A stretch of 20,665 nt of DNA from Welwitschia mirabilis (taxonomy: Eukaryota; Gnetophyta; Gnetopsida; Welwitschiales): contig JBOZIK010000001.1 in assembly GCA_051453625.1 (NCBI GenBank), positions 247,847,239 to 247,867,903 of the forward strand, in the 5' to 3' direction. Positions 9,000 to 18,736 of this stretch are shown piece after piece. Numbering within the stretch: the stretch's first letter is position 1; each line of letters opens with the position of its first letter. The position numbers and the translations under genes are program-made. The notes beneath the pieces were generated by a model that saw only the letters and a list, made by a program, of their open reading frames with translations, did no database searches and was not told the DNA's origin.

Positions 9000-9973
9000 G
9001 ACTAAGAACTCTCACTTTGAGAAGTATTAGATACTGGAGTACCACTAACAATGAGTGCTTCTTTGATGTGATGATTCTGTAAGTCGATATGGCATAGAAT
9101 ATAAAGGATTTCTGAAGTTTAAGAGGCCTTGAACTTAGGCTTGAAAGGAGTAGCTAGTTCTTCAAATATGTGCATCCTAGACAAGGTGGCATGATCAATA
9201 GGCCTCATGGGCTTTTGAATCTCCTGCCTACCTAGATGAGGAATGTTGAAGTGATGACAAATCCACATGATCAGGAAGGGATATGCCACAACACACCTTT
9301 TATGAGGCTAAAGCTGATTATCCATGTGCTTAAGCATGATCCCAGAAGCATCAATATCTCTTCTCCTATCCAATGCAGAAAGAAGAAAGACCCTATAGTT
9401 TGAGAGCTCATCTCTATGCCCAGCAACTTGCAAAATATTGTAAGACATGATTAGGTGTAGAAGCTAAAATCTTAGAAGAAGCTGAAAAGCTCTAAGAGTC
9501 TTCTTCTAAGTAACATGTATGCCATAAACATGTTGAGTGGCCACATATTTTTTCTTAAAATATTTATCCATGGGCTAGTATTCAACTTAGTTTCCTCAAG
9601 ATAGCCTAGTGAGAAAAGCTATAATATTAGCAGTAATATGCATTTCATGGCAAAAGATTGAAGTAATAAATGTAAATTGAAAAGCATCAAATATCTCATT
9701 AGAATAAAATAAACTAATTACTAGAGGATAGTAGGTATTAAACACATAGAGAAAATATCCCTAGTTAACCTCTCTGGACCTCCTTTAGGCTTAGAAATTT
9801 TATTGACTCATAAGTTCTTTCCAAATCTATGGAACTGGTTTCAAAATGCTTCTCAAAATGTGAAAGTTTCTCAGAACTCATACTTGATAAAACATAACTT
9901 AAGGGTTTTACTATTGCTTCCTTTTTTTTTTTTTGAATACCTCTTCTAGTTGCCTAGAAACCATTTTAAGCAT
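9000..9973 (-). pseudogene. Env-position ORF with putative plant transposon protein-like domain
   Basis: Sense-strand ORF between RNase H and 3' LTR, where Sireviruses carry an env-like gene. The Met start at 9973 gives MLKMVSRQLEEVFKKKK, a charged N-terminus, then SSMSSEKLSHFEKHFETSS (~9830-9890). The best-preserved part (~9140-9460) reads LLHLIMSYNILQVAGHRDEL, followed by VFLLSALDRRRDIDASGIML, KHM, then VVAYPFLIMWICHHFNIPH. This recalls the plant retroelement-associated domain Pfam calls 'putative plant transposon protein' (PF20167), matched by eye only. At least four in-frame stops and likely frame changes are present, so it is a pseudogene. No clear transmembrane helix or signal peptide is visible, so a true envelope function is not supported. 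Confidence 0.65.
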
Positions 9974-10550
9974 GGATCTAAGGGAAAAAGAATGGAAAAA
10001 GTTAAATAGGGGCCTCACAGAAGCTTAGAAAATGATAGAAGGAGACATGGAAATGAGAAAAAAAAGAAAGGATAGGCATCACACCACCTTAAATATGAGT
10101 GACCAATTGGTAAGTTCAGATGACCCATGTAAAATTTTGAAAACTGAAAAGTAAGATAGTGGTTAACCTAGAGAAGTATTCAGTTGATCTTGCATGACAA
10201 GAATTTGATAGTTAAAACCAAATCAAACTCGATCAACCTAAAAATAAGTTGAGGTTGATCCAATGTAACTATAAATGGAGCTTAATGAGGTTGACCAAAA
10301 TCAAATGTATGGTTGACTCAATTACTATAAGATGGTATAGGAAGATTGGGATTAAACTGGTTAATCCAACAGTATGACTGGTTGAATCAGTGAAGAGAAA
10401 AATTTAATAGTAAGAAAAATAGAATTATAAGTGGTTAATCCACTTTGAAAAGTGCTTAGCTGGTGTTCAAACTTATATTACAATCAAATGTTTGAAAACC
10501 TCAACTAAACTCTATGATTTAGATGAGGCTATATTTGACAAGTCCTTTTC
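9974..10550 (-). other. Non-coding spacer of element C with GGTTGACC-like motifs
   Basis: Between RNase H and the env-position ORF. No coding frame is recognisable. From ~10160 to 10440 the plus strand repeats GGTTAACC, AGTTGATC, CGATCAACC, GGTTGATCC, GGTTGACC, GGTTGACT, GGTTAATCC, GGTTGAATC and GGTTAATCC at 20-45 bp spacing, similar in type to the LTR motif array but with different flanks. It may contain the splice acceptor for a subgenomic mRNA; none is demonstrable. Confidence 0.5.
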
Positions 10551-11260
10551 AAACTTGATACCCTAAAAGTAATAAAGAGTTATGAATTAAAAATAATAAA
10601 TGTTTCATAAATATATCTGCTAGTTGATCTTCAGTACAAACATATTCTAGGGTAATGATTTTATTTTCTACCAATTCTTGAATAAATTGATATATGATAT
10701 CAATGTACTTAGTGCGAGTATGTTAAACTGGGTTATGAGCAATTTGAATAGTACTTGAGTTATCGCATAAAATTGGCACTTTTTTTATATTTACGCCATA
10801 ATACTTCAAGGTCTCTTTCATCCAGAAGGTTTGATTACAACATGCTCCAATAGCTATATACTCATCTTCGGCTATAGAGAGAGATATGGAGAATTGTTTC
10901 TTACTATACTAGGTGATGAGATAATTTCAAAAGGAAAAGCATCCACCACTCATGCTTTTGCAATAAATTTTTCATTCACCCCAATCTGCATCACTATAAC
11001 CTATTAATCTTAAGGAAGTATTATTTGAAAGCCCCAAGTCAAAGTTTAAAGTACCTTTTACATAGTAAAGTATTATCTTTACAGTTATAAGATGTGATTC
11101 CTTTGGTTTACTTTGATACCTGGTACATAAACCAATACTAAAAGCTATGTCAAGGTAACTGTCTATTAGATATAATATACTTCGAATAATACTATAATAT
11201 ACCTTTTGATCCATATCTTTATCATTTTCATCAAGAAACAATTTAGCATTTGAGGCCATT
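10551..11260 (-). pseudogene. Copia RT connection and RNase H remnant, element C
   Basis: Degrades RNA in RNA-DNA hybrids during reverse transcription. The open stretch 11259-10972 reads MASNAKLFLDENDKDMDQKV, then YYSIIRSILYLIDSYLDIAF, CTRYQSKPKESHL, YYVKGTLNFDLGL and LIGYSDADWGE, the conserved copia RT tail entering RNase H at the first catalytic Asp (YSDADW). Below 10972 the frame breaks, then SKKQFSISLSIAEDEYIAIG (~10850-10910, second acidic residue) is followed by FWMKETLKYYGVN, VPILCDNSST (third acidic residue), TRTKYIDIIYQF (His replaced by Tyr) and LEYVCTEDQLADIF (~10610-10655). Order and spacing are complete, but stops and the His change make it inactive. Confidence 0.88.
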
Positions 11261-11269
11261 CAAGAATCT

Positions 11270-12010
11270 ATACACTTGCATTTTATAGTTTTAATTTTTT
11301 AATTAAATCTAAGGATTATTTCTTTTGATTAATAAAAATACCATTTTAATGATATTAAATTTGTAGACCTAAAAACATATTTACTGGTCCAACCATGCTC
11401 ATTTCAAACTTAGAACTCATTAGATTTACAAAATCATTTGATAAATTTACATTTATTAACCTAGAAATAATATCATACATATATATATGAACCAAAATTA
11501 AATCATGATTCAAAACTTTTCTGAATAAAGTTTTATCAATGAAGCCTTTAGAAAAATCATGCTAAAGTAAGAAAGAGGAGAGCTTTTCCTACCAAGCTCT
11601 AGGAGCTTGTTTTAACTCATAAAAAACCTTGTTAAGTTTATACATATAATTAGGTTTATGAGGATCAGAAAAGCCTCAAGATTGCTTTATGTAAACTTTT
11701 TTTTTTTCAATGTGTCCATTAAGAAATACATTATTTACATCCATTTGAAATACTTTCATTTTCTTGAAATAAGCAAAGTCTAAGAACATTCTTATTGATT
11801 CTAATTGAACAATAGGTGCAAAAGTATCTCCATAATCTACTCCTTCTACTTGAGAGTACCCTTGAGCTATTAGTCTAGCTTTGTTCTTGGTAATCTCATT
11901 TTTCTCATTTTCTTTATTTTTAAAAATCCACTTTATGCCTATTAAATTCTTTCCTATTTGTTTTGAAATAAGAGACCATACCTAATTTAAAGAGAACTAT
12001 TTAAGTTATT
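11270..12010 (-). pseudogene. Copia reverse transcriptase remnant, element C
   Basis: Copies element RNA into cDNA. The minus strand reads IGIKWIFKNKENEK (~11905-11945), NKARLIAQGYSQVEGVDYGD, TFAPIVQLESIRMF, then FQMDVNNVFLNG (~11715-11750, first catalytic Asp kept), a decayed GFSDPHKPNYMYKLNKVF, and YELKQAPRAW (~11590-11620, Gly of YGLKQ now Glu). The active-site motif expected as YVDD is IYMYDIIS at 11465-11488, so one of the two catalytic Asp residues is now Tyr. KFEMSMVGPVNMFLGLQI follows (~11350-11410). Several stops and at least one frameshift are present. The protein would be about full domain length if intact, but it cannot be active. Confidence 0.88.
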
Positions 12011-12133
12011 CTTACATTTCATTTATACAATAAGGATTAGATTCAGCCTTCTCAAAGGATTTAGGTTTAACTTGAGATAACAGAGAAACATGAGTACTAA
12101 AGTTTTAAGAGAATTTTTAGTAATAATGTCTTG

Positions 12134-13230
12134 CTAAACATTTCCAATGATAGAGTCTACAGAATGATTCTTGAGTTTTTTAATTTTTGGAATTGTCTTA
12201 TCTTTTGAGATTTCTTCATTTTTATTGATAGGATAGAAAGGAATTATATCATCATCAAGGTCAATGGATTTTGAGGTATCTAAAATATAATGGATTTTTA
12301 CATTTATAAATTCTTCCATATGTAGAGTATGTTTGCTAAACACTCTATAGGCTCTACTTGATTGAGAGTACCTCAAAAAGATTCCTTCATCTAATTTAGA
12401 ATAGAATTTTGGTAATTCTTCTTTATCTCTTAGAATGAAGCACTTCCCTTCAAAGGTTTTGAAGTAAGATATATTTGACTTCTTCCCTTAGGAGGGATCA
12501 TAAAGAGTTTTAGAATGTTCACATCTTAAATACACTCTCTTTGAAATATGACAAGTCATATTCACTGCTTCAATCTAAAACCATTTAGAAATATCCTTTT
12601 TATTTAGCATAACTCTTACTATATGTAGTAAAGTTTAATTTTTTTCCTTTCAACTATTTCATTTTGTTCTAGGGTTTTAGGAGCTAAGAACTCATGGCCA
12701 ATTTCATTTGAGTTGTAATATAGTTTAAATCTTTCATTTTCAAACTCTCTAGCATGATCACTTTGGATTTTCTTTATTACATACCCCTTTTTAGTTTGAA
12801 GCTTCTTGCAAATTTTAATGAAATTTTCATATGCATCAGATTTTGCATGAAGAAAAGCTACCCATGAAAATATAGAAAAGTCATCAATCATAACTAGAAA
12901 TTATCTTTTTCTAGATAGACTAGTAGTTTGAATAGGCCCAACCAAATCCATATGAATTAAATCTAAAAGTTTACTAGTTGTAATATCACTAATTCTTTTA
13001 TGAGATATTTTGGTTTGTTTTTCCTTTTGACAAGCATCACAAAGCCCTTTGTGAGAGAAAGAAATTTTAGGAAGACCCCTGACTATGCCATCATGACATA
13101 ATTTCTTTGATGAATCAAAATTGATGTATCTTAAAAGTTAATGCTAAATAATGTGTTCTTGAGTATGGGAAGAGAGACAAGTAGAATTATTAGATTAATT
13201 TACATAATACGCATTTTCGTATCTATTTGC
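12134..13230 (-). pseudogene. Copia integrase remnant, element C
   Basis: Inserts element cDNA. From the right: a decayed finger with LCHDGIVRGLPKISFSHKGL and the CDAC pair (~13035-13110), then QTKISHKRIS. Next is LLDLIHMDLVGPIQT (~12925-12970, first catalytic Asp), VMIDDFSIFSWVAFLHAKSD (~12830-12890), IQSDHAREFENERF (~12732-12775, second Asp), and EFLAPKTLEQNEIVERKK (~12645-12700) holding the catalytic Glu but with Gly replaced in QQNG. The 272-bp stretch 12891-12619 is open. A stop and frame change separate it from the C-terminal part, whose open stretch 12376-12134 begins MRYSQSSRAYRVFSKHTLHM, the region following the FLGYS motif of copia integrases, and ends in acidic, low-complexity linker before RT. 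Confidence 0.9.
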
Positions 13231-13259
13231 TACAAGTAATAGTTGATCTATTTTACCCT

Positions 13260-13545
13260 GTTTCAAAATACACTTATTTTCATCAAAAAATACTTTATGG
13301 CCTTTATTACAAATTTGACTTATGCTTAACAAATTATGCTTTAATCCATTAACAAATAATACATTGTGAATATTAAGTAAATTACCTCCACTAATGCTTC
13401 TAATGCCTTTAATCTAAGCTCTTCCATTGTCCTTAAAAGTCACTTCTTCTCTATTGTATTCCTTGAAGTTAATGAAGTTGAAATTATCACCTTTCATATG
13501 TCTAGAGCAATCACTATCTAGCTACCAGTAAGAATGATTAGTTGC
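13260..13545 (-). pseudogene. Copia aspartic protease remnant, element C
   Basis: Processes the Gag-Pol polyprotein. The minus strand reads W-stop-LDSDCSRHMKGD with the catalytic D-S at 13513-13518 (usual D-S-G, here D-S-D), then NFNFINFKEYN, EVTFKDNGRA, a stop, IKGIRSISGGN, LNIHNVLFVNGLKHNLLSIS, QICNKGHKVFFDENKCIL. This is the full length usual for the domain. Two stops and the altered third residue of the active-site triplet make it inactive. Gag lies upstream and integrase directly downstream in the same polyprotein. Confidence 0.88.
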
Positions 13546-14310
13546 TTTTAAAGCTGTTTAGATTAATAGAATTTTATTTGCAGATTTTGGGATTCATCTC
13601 AGGCATTTATTTTTGCTTGTACATTGATTTAATTTTTGAGGAAAAAATAAACTTAAATCCTAACATTGAGTGAGGAAATCAACTTTTGCAAAAATACAAT
13701 CAATCTTAGAATGATCTTTTTTATTGTAATAATGATAAGTAATATTTGCTAAAGGGTTTTTGGAGTTTGTCTTAGATAAAAGTTTGAAATACGAATAATG
13801 ATAAGAATTAAATAAGCTAGGAAATGATTTTCTAGGGACTTTTTCCTTAAAATGATAGGAGGTTGAGGCAAGGTTATTTTTAATATCTTTAATTTCCTTT
13901 TCTCTAATCTTAAGCTTATCTAGAAGGTTTTTACTCTTTTCTCATATTGTTTACTCTATAAGCCAAATTTTGACATTTCAAATATAATTCCATTTCTATA
14001 TCATTTAGTATCTTATTACTAATAACTAAAATAATGAAAGAAGAGGAGCATACCTTTTCATCGATGATGGCTATGAGAGAGATTCCACCACATTTTGAAT
14101 TTAAGTTTAGTTTACTCTAACTCTCTTTATCATTCCATGTTATTGACAAGACTTTATTTTATTTTCTTTTATCATCTTTTCTATTGTTTAGGTAGACATG
14201 TGATGTGTGATCAAACCTTTGCATGAATAGCACTGAATTTCATGTTGTCCTTCCTTTTTCCTTCTTGGTGGTCTCTTAGACTGACCTCCATCTTGTCATC
14301 TCTACATGAA
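13546..14310 (-). pseudogene. Gag C-terminal part: CCHC knuckle and coiled-coil spacer, element C
   Basis: The zinc knuckle lies at ~14190-14235: CYSCKG in one frame, then after a one-base shift GFDHTSHVYLNN, so the expected final Cys is Tyr (TAC where TGC is expected). Downstream is a Lys/Glu/Leu-rich stretch (~13880-14000) equivalent to the region of copy D that reads KVNNLRKENKNLLVKLEIRK, a likely coiled coil. Then comes a low-complexity spacer up to the protease. A coiled-coil-bearing Gag extension is a feature of Sireviruses. Multiple frame breaks. Confidence 0.7.
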
Positions 14311-15075
14311 TCATTTGAATCTTCTAGCTAGAAGAGCCACTTCTTCATCGTTTTTTGGTTCTTCGTTAGATTCATCCTTGAACTCAAGAATTTCATAAGT
14401 ATTAGTTAATGTTATACTTTTCTTCTTTTGTTTTCCAAATTTAAGCTCAAATGTGTGAAGATTCCCTTCAAGTTCATCCATCTTCATGATATTTAGGTCC
14501 TTATTTTTTTCAATGGTAGTCACTTTTAATTTGAACCTTTTGGGTAGAGATCTTAAAGCTTTGTGAACTACTCTTGATTCTTCAATAGTTTCACCAAAGC
14601 CATGCATAGAATTTACAATATCTGTTAGCTTTACAAAGAATTCATTTATACCTTTATCATCTTCCATCTTTAGATCTTCAAACTGACTGACCAGCATTTA
14701 AAGCTTATCTTGCTTTACTAGGTTGGTTCCTTCATAAGCGGTTTTCAATATATCCTAAGCTTCTTTGGCAGTGGTGCAATTTATAACTCTTTTAAATATC
14801 TAGACCTATGACATAGAAGATGTCATTCAATCCTTTGAAGTTACAAGTTACAGCTAATTTTTCATCTGACATCCATTTTTCTTTACTCTTCGGAGTAGTT
14901 AACTTGGTTACAGGATCTTACATAATAGGAATACAATATCCATTAATAATAAACTCCCATATTTTAAGTTAATGTATTGAACAAAGATCCTTATCCTTGC
15001 TTTCCAATAACCATAATTTATTCCATCAAAGAAAGGAGACCTTGTAACAAAATTTTCTTCAGTAGGTTGACTCAT
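14311..15075 (-). pseudogene. Copia gag remnant, element C
   Basis: Structural Gag of UBN2/Retrotran_gag_2 type. The start chosen is the Met at 15075, 52 bp after the PBS, giving MSQPTEENFVTRSPFFDGIN, then YGYWKARIRIFVQYINLKYG, the typical N-terminus of copia Gag (FFDGxNYxYWKxRM). A broken middle (stops between ~14700 and 14900) still shows DILKTAYEGTNLVKQDKL. The stretch 14697-14311 is open for 128 codons: MLVSQFEDLKMEDDKGINEF, IVNSMHGFGE, ALRSLPKRFKLKVTTIEKNK, MDELEGNLHTFELKFGK, ending LLARRFK. It continues into the zinc knuckle. The longest clean frame of the window, but it is an internal piece of a broken gene. Confidence 0.9.
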
Positions 15076-15126
15076 TTTCTAGGGATGAGTGGAGTAGAAA
15101 TCTATTATGATATGTTTCTTAACCTT

Positions 15127-15138
15127 GCTCTAATACTA
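15127..15138 (-). other. Primer-binding site of element C (iMet tRNA)
   Basis: On the minus strand TAGTATTAGAGC followed by AAGG, matching TGGTATCAGAGC at 10 of 12 positions; both mismatches are transitions. It starts two bases after the LTR edge at 15141, the normal spacing, and so fixes the LTR boundary and orientation. Confidence 0.85.
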
Positions 15139-15140
15139 AT

Positions 15141-16439
15141 TAAAATTAGAGGATCAACCCTAGAGGGGGTGAATAGGCATTAAAAATCAATTTCTATGGT
15201 CTTTACAACCTACAAATAAAACAAGTAGATGTGTAAAACATAAATGTAAGATATTTAATGGTGAATAGATGTCACCCTTCCTTCTCGTAGATCTTCTATT
15301 CTTAGCTGGTATATGTTAGATTCCAAGATTAGTTTTTAGGCTTATCAAAAACCTATCATAATGTCAAAGGATTTTATGGCTAATCCTCAACCACAGAAGA
15401 AAGGAAGTAAGGAGAATGCACAAATGCATAGATTTTCTCTCAATGGTGTAATAATATCTTCTTCAAAGATGATGCAATGATAGTTCCAGACAGAAATCTG
15501 AACTTGTAACTTATTCAAATATAATGCCAAAAGAGTATGTAAATTATTCTTTTTCTAACTTTGATCTTTAAAAAAAGGTGTCTTTCTTTTAATTGAAAGA
15601 GAGCTTAACTACTAAAGGTGCACAAGGAAACTATTTGATGATGGTGAAGTGAACCATTGTGCTTTTTGACGAACCATTATGCTTTTTGATAAATCATTGA
15701 ATACATAATGATTATATTTGTACTTTGTATGGTTGACCTTGGTATAATACTCAATCGTCCAAACATCTAGTCACCCTTCTTTTTGATCTTCGGCCATTCT
15801 TGTTTGCTGCATATTTCTTAGTACAGAATAGATGTACTTTTGGTTACCCCTATGATGATATGTGGTTGACCTTAATTTAGTCTCCTTGACTTTGATTACT
15901 TAGTCAACCTTATGAAGGTAGATTCTGAGTAGTATAAAGTTACCTGTAATTATGATTTTTGATCGTCCTTACTTTTAGTAGACTCAACATTCATTGATTC
16001 TTAGTGGTTACCCATCTACCAATTTTTAGTTACTCATTCTATCATCAGACTAAATTCCATAGATTATAATGTAGTTGTCCATGTTAGTTTCATGATCATT
16101 CATGTTTACCCTAGTTTTTACACAAAGACTCTTATTGGATCACCCAACTAAGTGTTCTTAGTTACCCATTCTTGAATCAGTCTTCTTCCTAATGTATCAG
16201 CTCAGTCGCTCAGTATGATGTACTTGGTCGCCCCTTTTGTAATAGGTCATTTTCTCATATGCATTAGTTCGGTCGCCTGGTGTTCTAAGTGCATTCACCC
16301 AATCCTGAAGCAGTTTCACAATTCTTAATAGGTCAGTCACCCAGTTTTAGAAGTCAATCGCCCAATGCTAGAAAATCTTTGCATTATTGACCAACTATAA
16401 AAAATCATTAATTTAATAAATGACAATGGATTCTCAGTA
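15141..16439 (-). repeat. 5' LTR of element C (R3)
   Basis: 1299 bp, aligning end to end with R2 (7365-8648) at roughly 80% identity by eye. Plus-strand edges are TAAAATTAGAGGATC and TTCTCAGTA, so the terminal TG and CA have both mutated. The GAGGGGGTGAATAGG tract is at ~15161-15177. The U3 motif array runs from ~15730 to ~16375 (for example GGTTGACC ~15732, AGTCACCC ~15771, GGTTGACC ~15862). Confidence 0.9.
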
Positions 16440-16852
16440 TGAAGTAATTCTTCTTTGATAAGAATTTCTGGTTAAATAATCATAAATCATGCATTGAAAT
16501 GTATGCTACACTTGTAATTTTTGAAGTCAATAAGGAGTAAATACCATTTCTAAAATATTAGTAAGAAATTAAATCAAAGTTAAAGAGATGTTACAAGGTG
16601 TTGTAAGACCCATATGTTATCATGCAACATCTACATCTAACAAATATAGCCTTCCACCAATTCATGTCTTCATAAAGTCCTTTAGTTTTTCATCCTTCAT
16701 TAAGAGTAGATAAGACATGAGAAGTAATAAAGATCTCAGAATGAATGCACTATTATATCCTCAATCCAAAGCCTTATTTTTGTTAACACTCAAAGTTTAG
16801 ACCATTACCAATTCTACCTTATTAGATTTTTCCTTTTTTTTTTTGGTCTAAA
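16440..16852. other. Unassigned sequence between element C and gap 4
   Basis: 413 bp outside the LTR of C. By position it could be the far side of element B, but I could not match it to copia pol in any frame. A T-run (~16830-16844) lies near the gap. No gene or repeat is recognised. Confidence 0.5.
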
Positions 16853-16952
16853 NNNNNNNNNNNNNNNNNNNNNNNNNNNNNNNNNNNNNNNNNNNNNNNN
16901 NNNNNNNNNNNNNNNNNNNNNNNNNNNNNNNNNNNNNNNNNNNNNNNNNNNN
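16853..16952. other. Assembly gap (100 N)
   Basis: Exactly 100 Ns. To its right the sequence enters directly in the middle of an integrase homologous to 12792 onward; to its left nothing matches the expected continuation. Confidence 0.95.
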
Positions 16953-18504
16953 TTTTAGTTTGAAGCTTCTTGCAAATTTTAATGAAATTTTCATATGCAT
17001 CAGATTTTGCATGAAGAAAAGCTACCCATAAAAATCTAGAAAAGTTATCAACATAACTAAAAGATATCTTTTTTCAAATATACTAGAAATTTGGATAAGC
17101 CCAACCAAATCCATATGAATTAAATCTAAAAGTTTGGTAGTTTTAATATTGCTAATATTTTTATGAGATATTTTGGTTTGTTTCCCATTTTGATAAGCGT
17201 CACATAGTTCTTTGTGAGAGAAAAAGATTTTTGGAAGACCCCTAACTATCTCATCACAACATGATTTTTTCAAAGAATGAAAACTAATGTAACCTAAATG
17301 TTATTTCCCAATGACATCTTCTTAAGGATGAGACAAATGACAGGTAGAATTATTGGAGTGATTTACACACATACATTTTCGTGTCTATTTGCTATAAGCA
17401 ATAGTTGATTTATTTTACTGTATTTTACAATACACTTATTTTCAACAAAAAAATACTTTATGATCTTTATATCTAATTTGACTAATGCTTAACAAATTTT
17501 GCTTTAATCTATTAACAAATAATACATTGTGAATATTAGGTAAGTTACCTACACCAATTATTACAATGCCTTTGATCTGAGCTCTTCCATTATCCTCAAA
17601 AGTCACTTCTCTTCCATTATATTCCTTTAAGTTTATAAAGTTCAATTTATCACCTATCATATGTTTATAATAACTACTATCTAGATACCAACAAGAATGA
17701 TTAGTTTCTTTTCAAGCAATTTGGATTCATAGGCTTTTATTTGTAGATTTTAGAATTCATCTTAGACCTTTGTTTTTGCTCCTGTGTTGGTCTGATTTTT
17801 GGGAAAAAATAAGCTTAGATCCTAACATGGAGTGAGGAAATTAATTTTTGCAAAAAATATAATTAATCTTAGGATGATACTTTTTATTACAATAATAGCA
17901 GATAATATTTTCTACAGGATTTTTAGAATTTCATTAAACAAAGGTTTGAGATATGAATAATGATAATAATTAAACAATATAGGGAATAATTTCATAGGGA
18001 CTTTTTCTTTATGATAAGACATTAAGACAAGGTTATTCTTTAAATCTTTAATTTCCTTTTTTCTAATCTCAAGCTTAACTAGAAGGTTTTTATTTTCCTT
18101 TCTCAGATTGTTTACTTTATGAGCCATATTTTGATATTTTAAATATAATTCCATTTCTATACCATTTAGTGTTTCATTACTGATAACAAAATTAATGAAA
18201 GAAGAGGAGCATACATTTTTATTAATGATAGCCATGAGAGAGATTCCACCATGTTCTAAATCTAAGTTCATTCACTTTCACTCTTTTCATTATTACATTA
18301 TGATGATAAGACTTTTTTTCTTTTATTTTATCATCTTTTATATTGTTTGAGTAGACACTTAATGTGTGACCAAAACCTTTGCATAAATAGCATTGAATTT
18401 CACATTATCTTTCCTCTTTTCTTCTTAGTGGTCTCTTAGATTAACCTCCACCTTGTCATGTCTGCATGAAGCATCTGAATTTTCTAGTTAGAAAAGCTAC
18501 TTAT
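16953..18504 (-). pseudogene. Element D: second copy of family C, integrase to gag
   Basis: Homologous without large gaps to 12792-14335 of element C, at roughly 85% identity by eye, same strand. From the right: Gag CCHC knuckle at ~18370-18415 in one frame, CYLCKGFGHTLSVY, with the last Cys again Tyr. The open stretch 18271-17912 has a coiled-coil-like part (MAHKVNNLRKENKNLLVKLE and IRKKEIKDLKNNL). Protease is at 17690-17440 with WYLDSSYYKHM (~17660-17690) and LKEYNGREVTFEDNGRAQIK, then NLPNIHNVLFVNRLKQNLLS. The integrase start at 17273-17022 has IVRGLPKIFFSHKEL, CDAYQ (second Cys of the pair lost) and LLDLIHMDLVGLIQ. RT and everything downstream are missing at the gap; gag is interrupted at 18505 by the LTR of element E. 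Confidence 0.88.
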
Positions 18505-18736
18505 TGTGATGCCAATTTGTAGGAATTTGATGTTGTATTTGGAGTACTTTTGCAGGACATTTATATAGGTTTAGATGTAATTCTACTGATTATGGAGAGA
18601 TGACAAGATAATCATAAAAACATATAATTCTTAGCATAATTGGATTTATTTTAGGCATTATCTGATAATTAGCGTAATAAAGGAGGACTAAAGATAAAGA
18701 AGACTAATTTACACTACTTGAGGAGCTTAGGAAGAG

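Larger units (their letters stand above)
7365..16439 (-). mobile_element. Element C: near-complete Sirevirus-type copia retrotransposon
   Basis: A 9075-bp LTR retrotransposon on the minus strand with all parts in canonical order. From the right: 5' LTR (15141-16439), iMet PBS (15127-15138), gag from Met at 15075, zinc knuckle, protease, integrase, RT, RNase H, an additional ORF in env position, a polypurine tract (8649-8663) and 3' LTR (7365-8648). Integrase before RT makes it Ty1/copia. The size, the sense ORF between RNase H and 3' LTR, the coiled-coil extension of Gag and the duplicated polypurine tract are traits described for Sireviruses (Maximus/SIRE). Coding parts are broken by many stops and frameshifts. 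The LTRs look ~80% identical by eye, so insertion is old. Flanking pentamers (gagac and tgaag) do not match, so target duplication is not demonstrable. Confidence 0.88.

Noticed and set aside
11475-11490. TA-repeat microsatellite
   Set aside because: Only about five repeats and part of the decayed RT active-site region; too short to list as a feature.
14977-15183. 68-codon plus-strand frame
   Set aside because: Antisense to the gag start and PBS of C; a shadow frame.
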